Assembly: GCA_002254385.1 (NCBI GenBank)
Contig: NJDO01000075.1
Location: 1-14,600 of the forward strand
Length of the DNA: 14,600 nt
Reading direction: 5' to 3'
DNA from: Thermoplasmatales archaeon ex4484_6
Lineage (GTDB): Archaea; Thermoplasmatota; Penumbrarchaeia; Penumbrarchaeales; Penumbrarchaeaceae
Of this stretch, positions 1 to 6,126 are shown piece by piece. Position numbers and translations under genes: made by a program. The notes beneath the pieces were generated by a model. The model had not been told where the DNA came from and searched no databases. It was given only the letters and a program-made list of their open reading frames with translations. The stretch's first letter is position 1. Every line of letters begins with the position of its first letter.

Positions 1-69
1 CTACAATCCACCATCCGATCGGGAATATCGGATCCGGTCCCGTTTTCCATCGGAGAACGTTTCCCTTCA

Positions 70-1059
70 TCACCGTTCGGGCAGGGAACGTTCGAGGTTC
101 CGGAGATAGAACATTTCACCCTCATAGGAAACACGCTTCAGGTACCCCTCCTTCACCAATCGGTTCGGAAGGGTCCTTTCACAGCCCTTCTTCTCCAGAA
201 GCTCCATTACGGCATCCTCCCTCATCGGATGCACGGATGTTATGCCGAGGATGTCCATCTCGATATCACCGAGAGAGGAGAAATCGCTTCCCTCATACTC
301 TATAAGAAGTCTGACATCCCCGACGGATTCCCTGAATATCTGATATGCCGCGTTCAGGGCATTCTCGTCCGGTTTGACAACCCAGCCCTCCGCAGGCGGG
401 CGGGTGGGTATCGAAATGTTCGCTACAGAGGGTGATATTCTCCCGAGCAGGTCCGCTGTCCTTCCCAGTGAAGCCCCGTCATCATTCACCCCCCCCACCA
501 TCATGGTCTCCGTTTCCAGAACGCCGCCGAATTCACTCGACAGCGTGAGGGCTCCTTCCACGATACCCTTCAGGTCAAGGGTCCCGTGGGGCCTGTTTAT
601 CTTCCTCCATATATCCGGATCCGCAGAATCGAATTTCAGCGACACATAATCCGCTTTCATGAGGTCCTCCCTCACATCCTCCCTCGAGAGAAGGGAGGAA
701 TTCGTGATCACTGCAACGTCGATACCAAGCTCCCCGAGAAGTTCTATCGAGCGGCCGAGATTGATATCCAGTGTGGGCTCCCCGTCCGGAACGAACGTTA
801 TGTGATCTATTCTCCGTCCCGCCCCCTCCGACAATTCGACCTTCCTCCGGACCGCCTCAAGTACGTCTTCCGGGCGGTGGAATTCCCTTCTCTTCACGCT
901 GAGATTTCCGGTTCTGCCAAGCTGGCAGTATATGCAGGAATACGAACAGATCTTCGGAGGAATGTTGTTAACTCCGAGACTGTGTCCGAGCCTTCTCGAC
1001 GGGACGGGTCCGAAGATCAATCCGTCGAGCTCACCTTCATTGGTCCCTGCAGCTTCCAT
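70..1059 (-). CDS. Radical SAM protein (COG0731-like) with C-terminal winged-helix-like segment
   Basis: A 329-residue radical SAM enzyme of the family that opens with an FGPVPSRRLG motif (residues 16-25). The CxxxCxxC cluster (Cys38, Cys42, Cys45) would bind the [4Fe-4S] cluster that cleaves SAM, and GEP at 93-95 is the usual SAM-contact motif. The last ~65 residues (about 258-320) look like a small winged-helix domain. COG0731 contains the TYW1 wyosine synthase, but this subgroup lacks a recognised substrate, so no reaction is assigned. The ATG start sits behind a weak AAAGG. A TATA-like element about 40 bases upstream on the same strand fits a short leader. It is divergent from the DUF134 operon, so a link to metal-cofactor work is possible but unproven. 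The 69 bases beyond its stop hold only a 7-bp inverted repeat (13-33). Confidence 0.9.
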   Translation of the reverse strand: MEAAGTNEGELDGLIFGPVPSRRLGHSLGVNNIPPKICSYSCIYCQLGRTGNLSVKRREFHRPEDVLEAVRRKVELSEGAGRRIDHITFVPDGEPTLDINLGRSIELLGELGIDVAVITNSSLLSREDVREDLMKADYVSLKFDSADPDIWRKINRPHGTLDLKGIVEGALTLSSEFGGVLETETMMVGGVNDDGASLGRTADLLGRISPSVANISIPTRPPAEGWVVKPDENALNAAYQIFRESVGDVRLLIEYEGSDFSSLGDIEMDILGITSVHPMREDAVMELLEKKGCERTLPNRLVKEGYLKRVSYEGEMFYLRNLERSLPER

Positions 1060-1094
1060 GGATCATCGCCTTTCATGAGTCATCACATGTCCGA

Positions 1095-1102
1095 ATTTAT
1101 AT
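1095..1102 (-). promoter_or_regulatory. TATA box of the radical SAM gene
   Basis: Read on the minus strand this is ATATAAAT, a good archaeal TATA box in otherwise GC-rich DNA. A start about 25 bases downstream would give a leader of roughly 10-15 bases before the ATG at 1059. It lies back-to-back with the plus-strand TATA box of the DUF134 gene. Inferred from position and composition only. Confidence 0.5.
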
Positions 1103-1135
1103 CTTATGGCTCACTGTTGCGACATGGTGCACAAA

Positions 1136-1145
1136 TCATATATAC
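1136..1145 (+). promoter_or_regulatory. TATA box of the DUF134 operon (leaderless type)
   Basis: The AT-rich block TCATATATAC is centred about 26 bases before the GTG start codon at 1166, the normal archaeal TATA-to-start-site distance. No Shine-Dalgarno lies before the GTG. Transcription would begin at or within a few bases of the start codon, giving a leaderless mRNA for the first gene, while the later genes of the operon have strong Shine-Dalgarno sites. Confidence 0.5.
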
Positions 1146-1165
1146 GTCATCTCATTTGAGCAGCT

Positions 1166-1522
1166 GTGAAATGGAAAGACGCATCCTTCAGGTCTCCGCG
1201 GTGGATAGAGAACATACCCCAGACGACCCTCTACAAACCGGCAGGGATTCCCGCATGGAGCATGGAACTGGTGGAGCTCTCCCTCGTGGAGCTCGAAGCG
1301 GTGAGGCTGGCGGACCTCGAGGGGCTCACCCAGGAAGAGGCAGCCGGGCGAATGGGGATCTCCAGAAGGAGCTTCTGGAAGGACCTGACGATGGCCCGGA
1401 AGAAGATCGCCTATGCACTGTCGAACGGATGCGCCATACAGATAATCGGGGGAAACATCAGATTGAATCGGGACGGGGAAGACTCTCCCGGCCCCCGGGA
1501 AGGATCCGAAGACCGGGGATGA
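1166..1522 (+). CDS. DUF134 family helix-turn-helix protein
   Basis: A 118-residue protein matching the DUF134 family: YKPAGIP at 23-29, then LSLVELEAVRLADLEGLTQ (39-57), the helix-turn-helix with EEAAGRMGISRRSF (58-71), and NGCAIQIIGGN near 87-97. The family is generally regarded as DNA-binding and often sits beside NifX-like and MinD-like genes in anaerobes, so a regulator of the operon it heads is a reasonable inference. The start is GTG; the family's upstream aromatic and PAG motifs are retained only if translation begins there. No Shine-Dalgarno is seen, but a TATA box ~26 bases upstream supports leaderless translation. The last ~18 residues are charged and Gly/Pro-rich, probably disordered. 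Confidence 0.88.
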   Translation: MKWKDASFRSPRWIENIPQTTLYKPAGIPAWSMELVELSLVELEAVRLADLEGLTQEEAAGRMGISRRSFWKDLTMARKKIAYALSNGCAIQIIGGNIRLNRDGEDSPGPREGSEDRG

Positions 1523-1590
1523 GAACTCCCCGGAGAACCTGAATGTCAACACAACAGATGACACCCGATAACCGGACGAACTGAAAAAAA

Positions 1591-1597
1591 AGGAGGT
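1591..1597 (+). promoter_or_regulatory. Shine-Dalgarno site for the 56-residue Cys protein
   Basis: AGGAGGT lies seven bases before the ATG at 1605, directly after a run of eight A. This strong ribosome site is the main support for calling the short gene that follows. Confidence 0.8.
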
Positions 1598-1604
1598 AAA
1601 GGAA

Positions 1605-1775
1605 ATGAATGGAAGAGGAATGGGGCAGGGCCGCGGCCAGAAAGGAGGAATGGGACTTGGTGTCGGCGGAAGCTGCGTGTGTCCCTCATGCGGACACAAG
1701 GAAGCCCACAGAAGGGGGGTCCCCTGCAACGGTCTGAAATGTCCGAAATGCGGAGCCGTAATGACCAGGGAATGA
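1605..1775 (+). CDS. 56-residue Gly-rich double CxxC mini-protein
   Basis: A short gene easily missed by length filters. After a Gly/Arg/Gln-rich N-terminus (1-22) come Cys24, the knuckle C26-P-S-C29-G, then His31 and His35, Cys41 in a GVPC motif, and a second knuckle C46-P-K-C49-G, ending in AVMTRE. The pattern CxCPxCG...H...PC....CPxCGxxM is that of a zinc-ribbon or Fe-S mini-protein. I recall similar small proteins beside NifX-like genes in anaerobic archaea and bacteria, but I cannot name a curated family. A perfect AGGAGGT precedes the ATG, and it lies between the DUF134 and NifX-like genes, so it is probably cotranscribed. Metal binding, perhaps as a carrier or cofactor chaperone, is inference. 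Confidence 0.8.
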   Translation: MNGRGMGQGRGQKGGMGLGVGGSCVCPSCGHKEAHRRGVPCNGLKCPKCGAVMTRE

Positions 1776-1841
1776 GAGACACAAGATCCGTCATCATCGG
1801 AACATGATTCGATAAACGGAATGTATCAAAGGAGGGATAGA

Positions 1842-2219
1842 ATGAAGGTAGCGGTAACATCCAAGGGAAAGGAGCCGGGATCCGAGGTGGACCCCAGGTT
1901 CGGAAGATGCAGATATTTTGCGATAATTGACACGGATACCGGCGGGTTCGAAGCCGTCGAGAACGAGGGGGCCCTGGCTGCGGGTGGTGCCGGACCACAG
2001 GCATCCCAGACACTGTCAAGAACGGGGGCCCGGGTGGTCATCTCCGGAAGCGTGGGGCCCAAGGCTTTCGAGGCCCTGAAAGCTGCCGGGATCGAGATCA
2101 TAACCGGAGGGGCCGGAACGGTGGAGGAGGTTGTGAAGAAGTACATGAAGGGAGAGCTGAAACCGGTCACATCCCACAGTGTCGATTCCCATTCCGGCAT
2201 GGGTGGAAGGAGAGGCTGA
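1842..2219 (+). CDS. NifX/NifB-type dinitrogenase Fe-Mo cofactor family protein (ORP-like)
   Basis: A 125-residue protein of the Dinitrogenase iron-molybdenum cofactor family (PF02579). It shows MKVAVTSKG at the start, the family's VDPRFGRCRYF segment (23-33), GPQASQTLSRTGARVVISG (53-71) and GIEIITGGAGTVEEVV. A His/Ser/Gly tail ends the protein. The family binds Fe-Mo or Mo-Cu sulfide clusters (NifX, NafY, the NifB C-terminus, and the orange protein of Desulfovibrio). No nitrogenase genes are in view, so nitrogen fixation is not implied. The start at 1842 is chosen over an in-frame ATG at 1821 because AAAGGAGGG (1828-1836) is correctly spaced for it and the family begins there. With two ferredoxin-ATPases downstream it fits an ORP-like module. 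Confidence 0.88.
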   Translation: MKVAVTSKGKEPGSEVDPRFGRCRYFAIIDTDTGGFEAVENEGALAAGGAGPQASQTLSRTGARVVISGSVGPKAFEALKAAGIEIITGGAGTVEEVVKKYMKGELKPVTSHSVDSHSGMGGRRG

Positions 2220-2291
2220 ACCCCGATCGGGATCACCCTCGCGGGTAAATCCGGAAATACCTGTTTTCATGGAATCAGGGAGAGATGGATA

Positions 2292-3125
2292 ATGAAGATC
2301 ACCGTTGCAAGTGGAAAGGGCGGCACCGGAAAGACCACGATTGCGGTCAATCTTGCGTTGAGCGTAGAAGATGCCATGCTGATCGACTGTGATGTGGAGG
2401 GCCCGAATTCACACATCTTCTTCAAGGAACCCATGGTGAAACTGAAGGATGTCAGCATTCCCACCCCAAGGTTCGACCTCGATATCTGCACCTACTGCGG
2501 AAAATGCTCGGATTTCTGTCAGTACAATGCGATCTCGGTCGTCCAGGATAAGCTCCTCTTCTTCGAGGAGCTGTGTCACGGCTGCGGGGGGTGCAGGATA
2601 ATATGTCCGGTGAACGCGATATCCGAGGAAGAGCACATAATCGGAACGATCGAGAAGGGGGGAGAGGAAGAGCTTCCCCTGTATCACGGCAGGCTCAACA
2701 TAGGGGAGCCCTTCGGTGTTCCGATAATCAGGGAATTGAAAGGGCTCGCAGGTGAGAGACCGATCACGATCTTCGATTCCCCACCGGGTACCGCCTGCCC
2801 GGCGGTGGAGACCATGAGGGATGTGGACTTCTGCATCCTCGTGACCGAACCCACGCCGTTCGGTCTTCACGACCTGAAGCTGTCAGTCGATGTCATAAGG
2901 GAGATAGGGACCCCTTTCGGTGTAATTGTGAACAGGGATGGAATAGGGGATGACAGGGTGGAGTCGTACTGTGAGAGGGAGAATATCCCCCTGCTTGCCA
3001 GGATCCCAAATGACCTCGAGATCGCCAGATTGTACTCGGAAGGGATTCCCATGGTGAAGGGCATTCCGAGATACGAGGAGATGTTCAGGGAGCTGTTCGA
3101 GAGGATCAGGGGGTTGGTCCGATGA
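2292..3125 (+). CDS. MinD/Mrp-type P-loop ATPase with inserted 2x[4Fe-4S] ferredoxin domain (first copy)
   Basis: A 277-residue ParA/MinD-fold ATPase. The deviant Walker A is GKGGTGKTT (8-16), with both signature lysines. DCD at 32-34 and DSPPGT at 162-167 are the Walker A' and switch II regions. Two ferredoxin CxxCxxCxxxC(P) motifs are inserted at Cys66, 69, 72, 76 and Cys95, 98, 101, 105, enough for two [4Fe-4S] clusters. Such proteins (COG1149) occur in pairs next to NifX-like genes, for instance in the Desulfovibrio orange-protein locus, and related Mrp/NBP35 ATPases carry Fe-S clusters to targets. Its stop overlaps the start of the second copy by four bases (ATGA), so the two are translationally coupled and may act as a heterodimer (inference). 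Confidence 0.93.
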   Translation: MKITVASGKGGTGKTTIAVNLALSVEDAMLIDCDVEGPNSHIFFKEPMVKLKDVSIPTPRFDLDICTYCGKCSDFCQYNAISVVQDKLLFFEELCHGCGGCRIICPVNAISEEEHIIGTIEKGGEEELPLYHGRLNIGEPFGVPIIRELKGLAGERPITIFDSPPGTACPAVETMRDVDFCILVTEPTPFGLHDLKLSVDVIREIGTPFGVIVNRDGIGDDRVESYCERENIPLLARIPNDLEIARLYSEGIPMVKGIPRYEEMFRELFERIRGLVR

Positions 3126-3997
3126 TAAGGGAATTGACGATTATCAGCGGTAAGGGCGGGTGCGGAAAAACGACAATCGCCTCTTCATTCGCCTCGCTTG
3201 CCAGGAACCATGTCATCGTGGATGCCGATGTAGATGCGGCGGACATGCATATCCTGCTCCAGCCCGAGATACGGAGAAAAGAGGTGTTCCACGGCCTGAA
3301 CATCGCCCGGAAGAACGATGATCTCTGCATCAACTGCGGAAAATGCTACGAGAACTGCAGATACGGTGCTTTTGACCCGGACAACACGCTTCATCCGGAG
3401 AAATGCGAGGGCTGTGCGGTATGCGAACTCGTATGTCCCGTGAACGCGATCCGGATGGTCGAGAGAACCGCTGGTGAGGCCTACATCTCTGACACCAGAT
3501 TCGGTCCACTCGTTCATGCGAGACTGCATGCGGGAGAGGAAGCCACAGGTAAACTGGTCGCACTCGTGAGGGAAAGGGCCAGGGAGGTTGCCGAGGAGAA
3601 GGGAAAGGATCTCATCATCATCGACGGCCCACCGGGAACGGGCTGCACCGTGATAGCTTCCCTTACGGGAGTGCACCTCGTCCTCGTGATCATAGAGCCC
3701 ACACTTTCCGGCATCCACGATGCCGAAAGGGTGCTTGATGTCGCGGACCATTTCCACATACCCGCCGTTGCATGCATCAACAAGTTCGATATCAATCTAG
3801 AGAATACCCGAAAGATAGAGGATTTCTGCAGGGAGAGGGGAGTGGAGATCGTCGGCAGAATACCATATGACGAGACAGCAACAAGGGCAATGATGTCGGA
3901 GAGGACCGTTGTCGAATTCTCGGATGGTGCACTCTCGGGGAAGCTCAGGGAGATCTGGGAGAAGGTGGAGGAGAGGTTGAAAGGCATAGGGGGATGA
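3122..3997 (+). CDS. MinD/Mrp-type P-loop ATPase with inserted 2x[4Fe-4S] ferredoxin domain (second copy)
   Basis: A 291-residue paralogue of the gene before it, with the same domain order. Walker A is GKGGCGKTT (10-18), DADVD is at 34-38 and DGPPGT at 168-173. Ferredoxin cysteines are Cys69, 72, 75, 79 and Cys95, 98, 101, 105. The spacing of cysteines is nearly identical in the two copies while the flanking sequence differs widely, which argues for an old duplication. The start overlaps the previous stop as ATGA, which marks coupled translation. It is the last gene of the operon and is followed by a strong hairpin. Expected role: ATP-driven handling of metal-sulfur clusters together with the NifX-like protein. 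That role is inferred from context, not shown. Confidence 0.93.
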   Translation: MIRELTIISGKGGCGKTTIASSFASLARNHVIVDADVDAADMHILLQPEIRRKEVFHGLNIARKNDDLCINCGKCYENCRYGAFDPDNTLHPEKCEGCAVCELVCPVNAIRMVERTAGEAYISDTRFGPLVHARLHAGEEATGKLVALVRERAREVAEEKGKDLIIIDGPPGTGCTVIASLTGVHLVLVIIEPTLSGIHDAERVLDVADHFHIPAVACINKFDINLENTRKIEDFCRERGVEIVGRIPYDETATRAMMSERTVVEFSDGALSGKLREIWEKVEERLKGIGG

Positions 3998-4020
3998 TAT
4001 CCCGCCTGTTCGTGGATGAC

Positions 4021-4073
4021 GGACACGGATGACCCGATCCCCCGATACAGGGGAGGCGGGAATTCCCGTGTCC
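4021..4073 (+). terminator. Three-tier hairpin after the DUF134-MinD operon
   Basis: Three nested complementary pairs: GGACACGG with CCGTGTCC (outer, 8 bp), CCCG with CGGG (4 bp), and CCCC with GGGG (4 bp), around a 7-base loop, separated by small internal bulges. It lies 24 bases after the stop of the second ATPase and ends just before the AT-rich promoter of the next gene. There is no long T-run, so it may stabilise the 3' end or separate transcripts rather than act as a classic terminator. Confidence 0.5.
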
Positions 4074-4076
4074 GGA

Positions 4077-4088
4077 AAGTATTATTAT
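4077..4088 (+). promoter_or_regulatory. TATA-like element of the pilin gene
   Basis: AAGTATTATTAT lies about 30 bases before the ATG at 4113, in a GC-rich setting. No Shine-Dalgarno precedes that ATG, so a leaderless or very short-leader mRNA is likely. Weak match to the archaeal TATA consensus. Confidence 0.4.
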
Positions 4089-4112
4089 CCCATGCCTTAA
4101 TGCTTTCCGATA

Positions 4113-4520
4113 ATGAGAGCTCCCGGCGTCCGTGGTTCGGGTCTATCACCGGTGATAGCGGTGCTTCTGATGGTTGCCATCACACTGGCAATCGCCGGAG
4201 CCGCAGCCATCTGGTTCTTCGCCTTCGCCAACTCCCCCGACGAGGGGGGAGAGGACGTACTCTTCATATTCCACGTTGAACTGGACGGGGGAGATGATAC
4301 CGCAACATTCTCGGTAATAGACGGTGACATCCTCAATACCTCCATGATGGAAATGAAGCTGGATGGAGTCGACGTCGACATTCCGGTCAGGGAGCTGAAC
4401 GCGGGAACGGACATGACGGTCGATGCTGGAATGGATCTCGTAATCGGCCAGAGCTACAACGTCAAGATAACGGTTGGCGGCAAGCTGTTCTTCGACAAGG
4501 ATGTCATTGCAGCTCCCTGA
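4113..4520 (+). CDS. Archaeal type IV pilin N-terminal domain protein
   Basis: A 135-residue protein with the archaeal pilin signature (PF07790-like): a short Arg/Gly-rich leader (1-10), then LSPVIAVLLMVAITLAIAG (11-29) running on as one hydrophobic helix to about residue 39. In this family a prepilin peptidase removes the basic leader near the Gly-Leu junction and the helix then packs in the filament core or anchors the protein. The rest (40-135) is an acidic beta-rich domain of unknown binding role. No assembly ATPase, TadC-like platform or peptidase gene is in the window, so it is an orphan pilin or a pilin-fold surface protein. It converges on the membrane-protein gene with only eight bases between stops. 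Confidence 0.8.
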   Translation: MRAPGVRGSGLSPVIAVLLMVAITLAIAGAAAIWFFAFANSPDEGGEDVLFIFHVELDGGDDTATFSVIDGDILNTSMMEMKLDGVDVDIPVRELNAGTDMTVDAGMDLVIGQSYNVKITVGGKLFFDKDVIAAP

Positions 4521-4528
4521 AAAGGACC

Positions 4529-5110
4529 TCAGCCCTTCTTCCCTGCCTTCTTCCGGGAAACCCTTCGGAACGTCTTTCTCGATCCTATCACGAGATAGGC
4601 GGAAACCGCAGATAAGCACCCGGAAATGAATTCATACGATCCCACCGCGAACGAGATTATATACGAAGTTTCCCCGAACCCGGAAAAGAGGGAATTGGAC
4701 ATCAAAATGATCCCCATGAGAACAGCCGCGATGCTGCCGATTATCAGGAGTGCCAGGGATCTCCCGTAGTGAATTCCCTTGAAAGCATACAATCCACCGA
4801 TGGTCTGTCCGGAGACGAGGATGGCAAATGCCACCGAAATGACCGTGAGAATGACGGCAACTATCAGAAGTCCGATGAATATCGCAATGATGAGGACCAG
4901 ACATATGGAACCCAACGGGTTATCTCCTCCGTCATTACCAAGTCCCCCGAAAATTATCAGACCGAACAATACGGAGGCAATGATCCCGCCGAATGCGACC
5001 GCAAGTGCCATTACCAGATTGGGGATCCCCACGACCATGGACATGATCCCTGCCGTCTTTCTCCTTCTTTCCAGATCCATCGACATGTATGATACCGCCC
5101 GCTGATTCAA
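4529..5110 (-). CDS. Unrecognised polytopic membrane protein
   Basis: A 193-residue integral membrane protein that I do not recognise. Hydrophobic stretches at about 20-57 (probably two helices), 68-100 (one long or two short), 118-138 and 149-176 suggest four to six membrane spans. A very basic tail (177-193) is probably cytoplasmic. A Gly/Asn/Asp loop (56-66) separates the first pair from the rest. The start is uncertain: the longest frame begins with TTG at 5110, with GGTGA seven bases upstream, while ATG codons at residues 9 and 11 are also possible. The first 18 residues are hydrophilic, so the choice does not alter topology. It stands alone on its strand, head-to-head with nothing and tail-to-tail with the pilin. 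Confidence 0.72.
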   Translation of the reverse strand: MNQRAVSYMSMDLERRRKTAGIMSMVVGIPNLVMALAVAFGGIIASVLFGLIIFGGLGNDGGDNPLGSICLVLIIAIFIGLLIVAVILTVISVAFAILVSGQTIGGLYAFKGIHYGRSLALLIIGSIAAVLMGIILMSNSLFSGFGETSYIISFAVGSYEFISGCLSAVSAYLVIGSRKTFRRVSRKKAGKKG

Positions 5111-5211
5111 TTGTCATTCACCGGATAAGGGAATCCTGCCTTCAGCGATGTGCCCTTCTTCCTACCCGCAAAACCTTCGAACGGAATAGATAAATGTTCC
5201 CTCGTTAATGC

Positions 5212-5227
5212 AAAAAAAACCGAAAAA
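5212..5227 (-). terminator. T-rich terminator of the groESL / coiled-coil operon
   Basis: On the minus strand the stop of the coiled-coil gene is followed within ~30 bases by TTTTT (5223-5227) and then eight T in a row (5212-5219). T-runs without a strong hairpin are the usual archaeal termination signal. This places the end of the chaperonin transcript after the coiled-coil gene and supports including that gene in the operon. Confidence 0.6.
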
Positions 5228-5238
5228 TCCATCGGATA

Positions 5239-6126
5239 TCATCCCTCGCTGCATTCGTCCGGCGGCTCCCTTTCCCGGAGTATCATTCCCGGTCCGGTAT
5301 CGGGGAGTACAAGAGGGAGCTCCATCAGGAAAAGCTCCCCGTCAAAGGGATTTTCCCTGAGCATTCTCTGCCTGTCACCCTTGTAGCCGTAATATGTGGT
5401 GGAATCAAGTACCTCCAGCCTGGGAGGGTCCTTCAGCGGATTCCTGGGAACCATGAGCAGGACACCGTGATTCCTGCTCCGGATCCCTGACAGACCGGCC
5501 CTGAGTATCCTCTCCGTCCGGCCGAGTTCCGATATGTGGTCGTTCAGTTCGCGGATCCGCGTCTGGTACCGAAGGTTCCTCTTCTTCAGTTCGTCCTTCT
5601 TCATCCTCAGATCATCGATCTTTCCTTCGAGTTCCCTTATGGTGTTCTCCCTCATTTCAAGCTCATCCCGGCAGTCCCTCCCCTCATCGATCTTGGCGAT
5701 CCGCCCTTCAAGTTCCCTCAACCTCTCCCCCATCTCCCTTGTCTTCTTGAAATATGTGTCCCTCTCCTGCAGGAGCCTCTTCTTCTCCTTCTCCAGGACC
5801 CGTGTCTCCCTTCTCAGTTCCTCCATCTCCCCTTTCATATCCTTCAGCTCTTCCCTCTCACAATCCAGGGACCTCTCCAGCTCCTCGTACCTTCCGCATC
5901 TCTCGAGAAGAAAGGATATTATCTCATCATCGCTTCCGAGCCCGGTCCTTCTCACTGCCTCATCCCACAGGCCGGAGGACACCCTGACCCGTTTTCTCCT
6001 TGTCGGATTGAGAATATCTCTCGAAAACATCCATATCACGACCCATCCGATGAACGGAATCAAAAAATGAGAGAGGGGAGCGCCTCGGCGGAGCTCCCCG
6101 GAACGATCTTCGGAAAGGAGCTTCAA
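5239..6126 (-). CDS. Coiled-coil protein coupled to groEL, possible N-terminal membrane segment
   Basis: A 295-residue protein I do not recognise. In order: a hydrophobic stretch FLIPFIGWVVIWMF (21-34) after a basic N-terminus; a basic strand-helix segment (42-80, RRKRVRVS... then DDEIISFLLER) loosely like a ribbon-helix-helix unit; a long charged coiled coil (about 78-205); and a C-terminal globular part (205-295) with hydrophobic strands such as GVLLMVP and GELFLMELPLVLP. The longest frame starts with TTG that overlaps the groEL stop (TTGA). Its GAGG is too close to serve well, so an internal ATG at 6030, which would remove the membrane segment, cannot be excluded. The overlap and the T-run after the gene indicate cotranscription with groESL. 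A link to proteostasis is inference. Confidence 0.7.
   Translation of the reverse strand: MKLLSEDRSGELRRGAPLSHFLIPFIGWVVIWMFSRDILNPTRRKRVRVSSGLWDEAVRRTGLGSDDEIISFLLERCGRYEELERSLDCEREELKDMKGEMEELRRETRVLEKEKKRLLQERDTYFKKTREMGERLRELEGRIAKIDEGRDCRDELEMRENTIRELEGKIDDLRMKKDELKKRNLRYQTRIRELNDHISELGRTERILRAGLSGIRSRNHGVLLMVPRNPLKDPPRLEVLDSTTYYGYKGDRQRMLRENPFDGELFLMELPLVLPDTGPGMILREREPPDECSEG

Noticed and set aside
13..33. ATCCGAT/ATCGGAT inverted repeat downstream of the radical SAM gene
   Set aside because: A 7-bp stem without a T-run and close to the window edge; too weak to call a terminator.
586..1542. Plus-strand open frame of 318 codons across the radical SAM gene and DUF134
   Set aside because: It crosses a divergent promoter and two well-supported genes in other frames; its composition is not protein-like.
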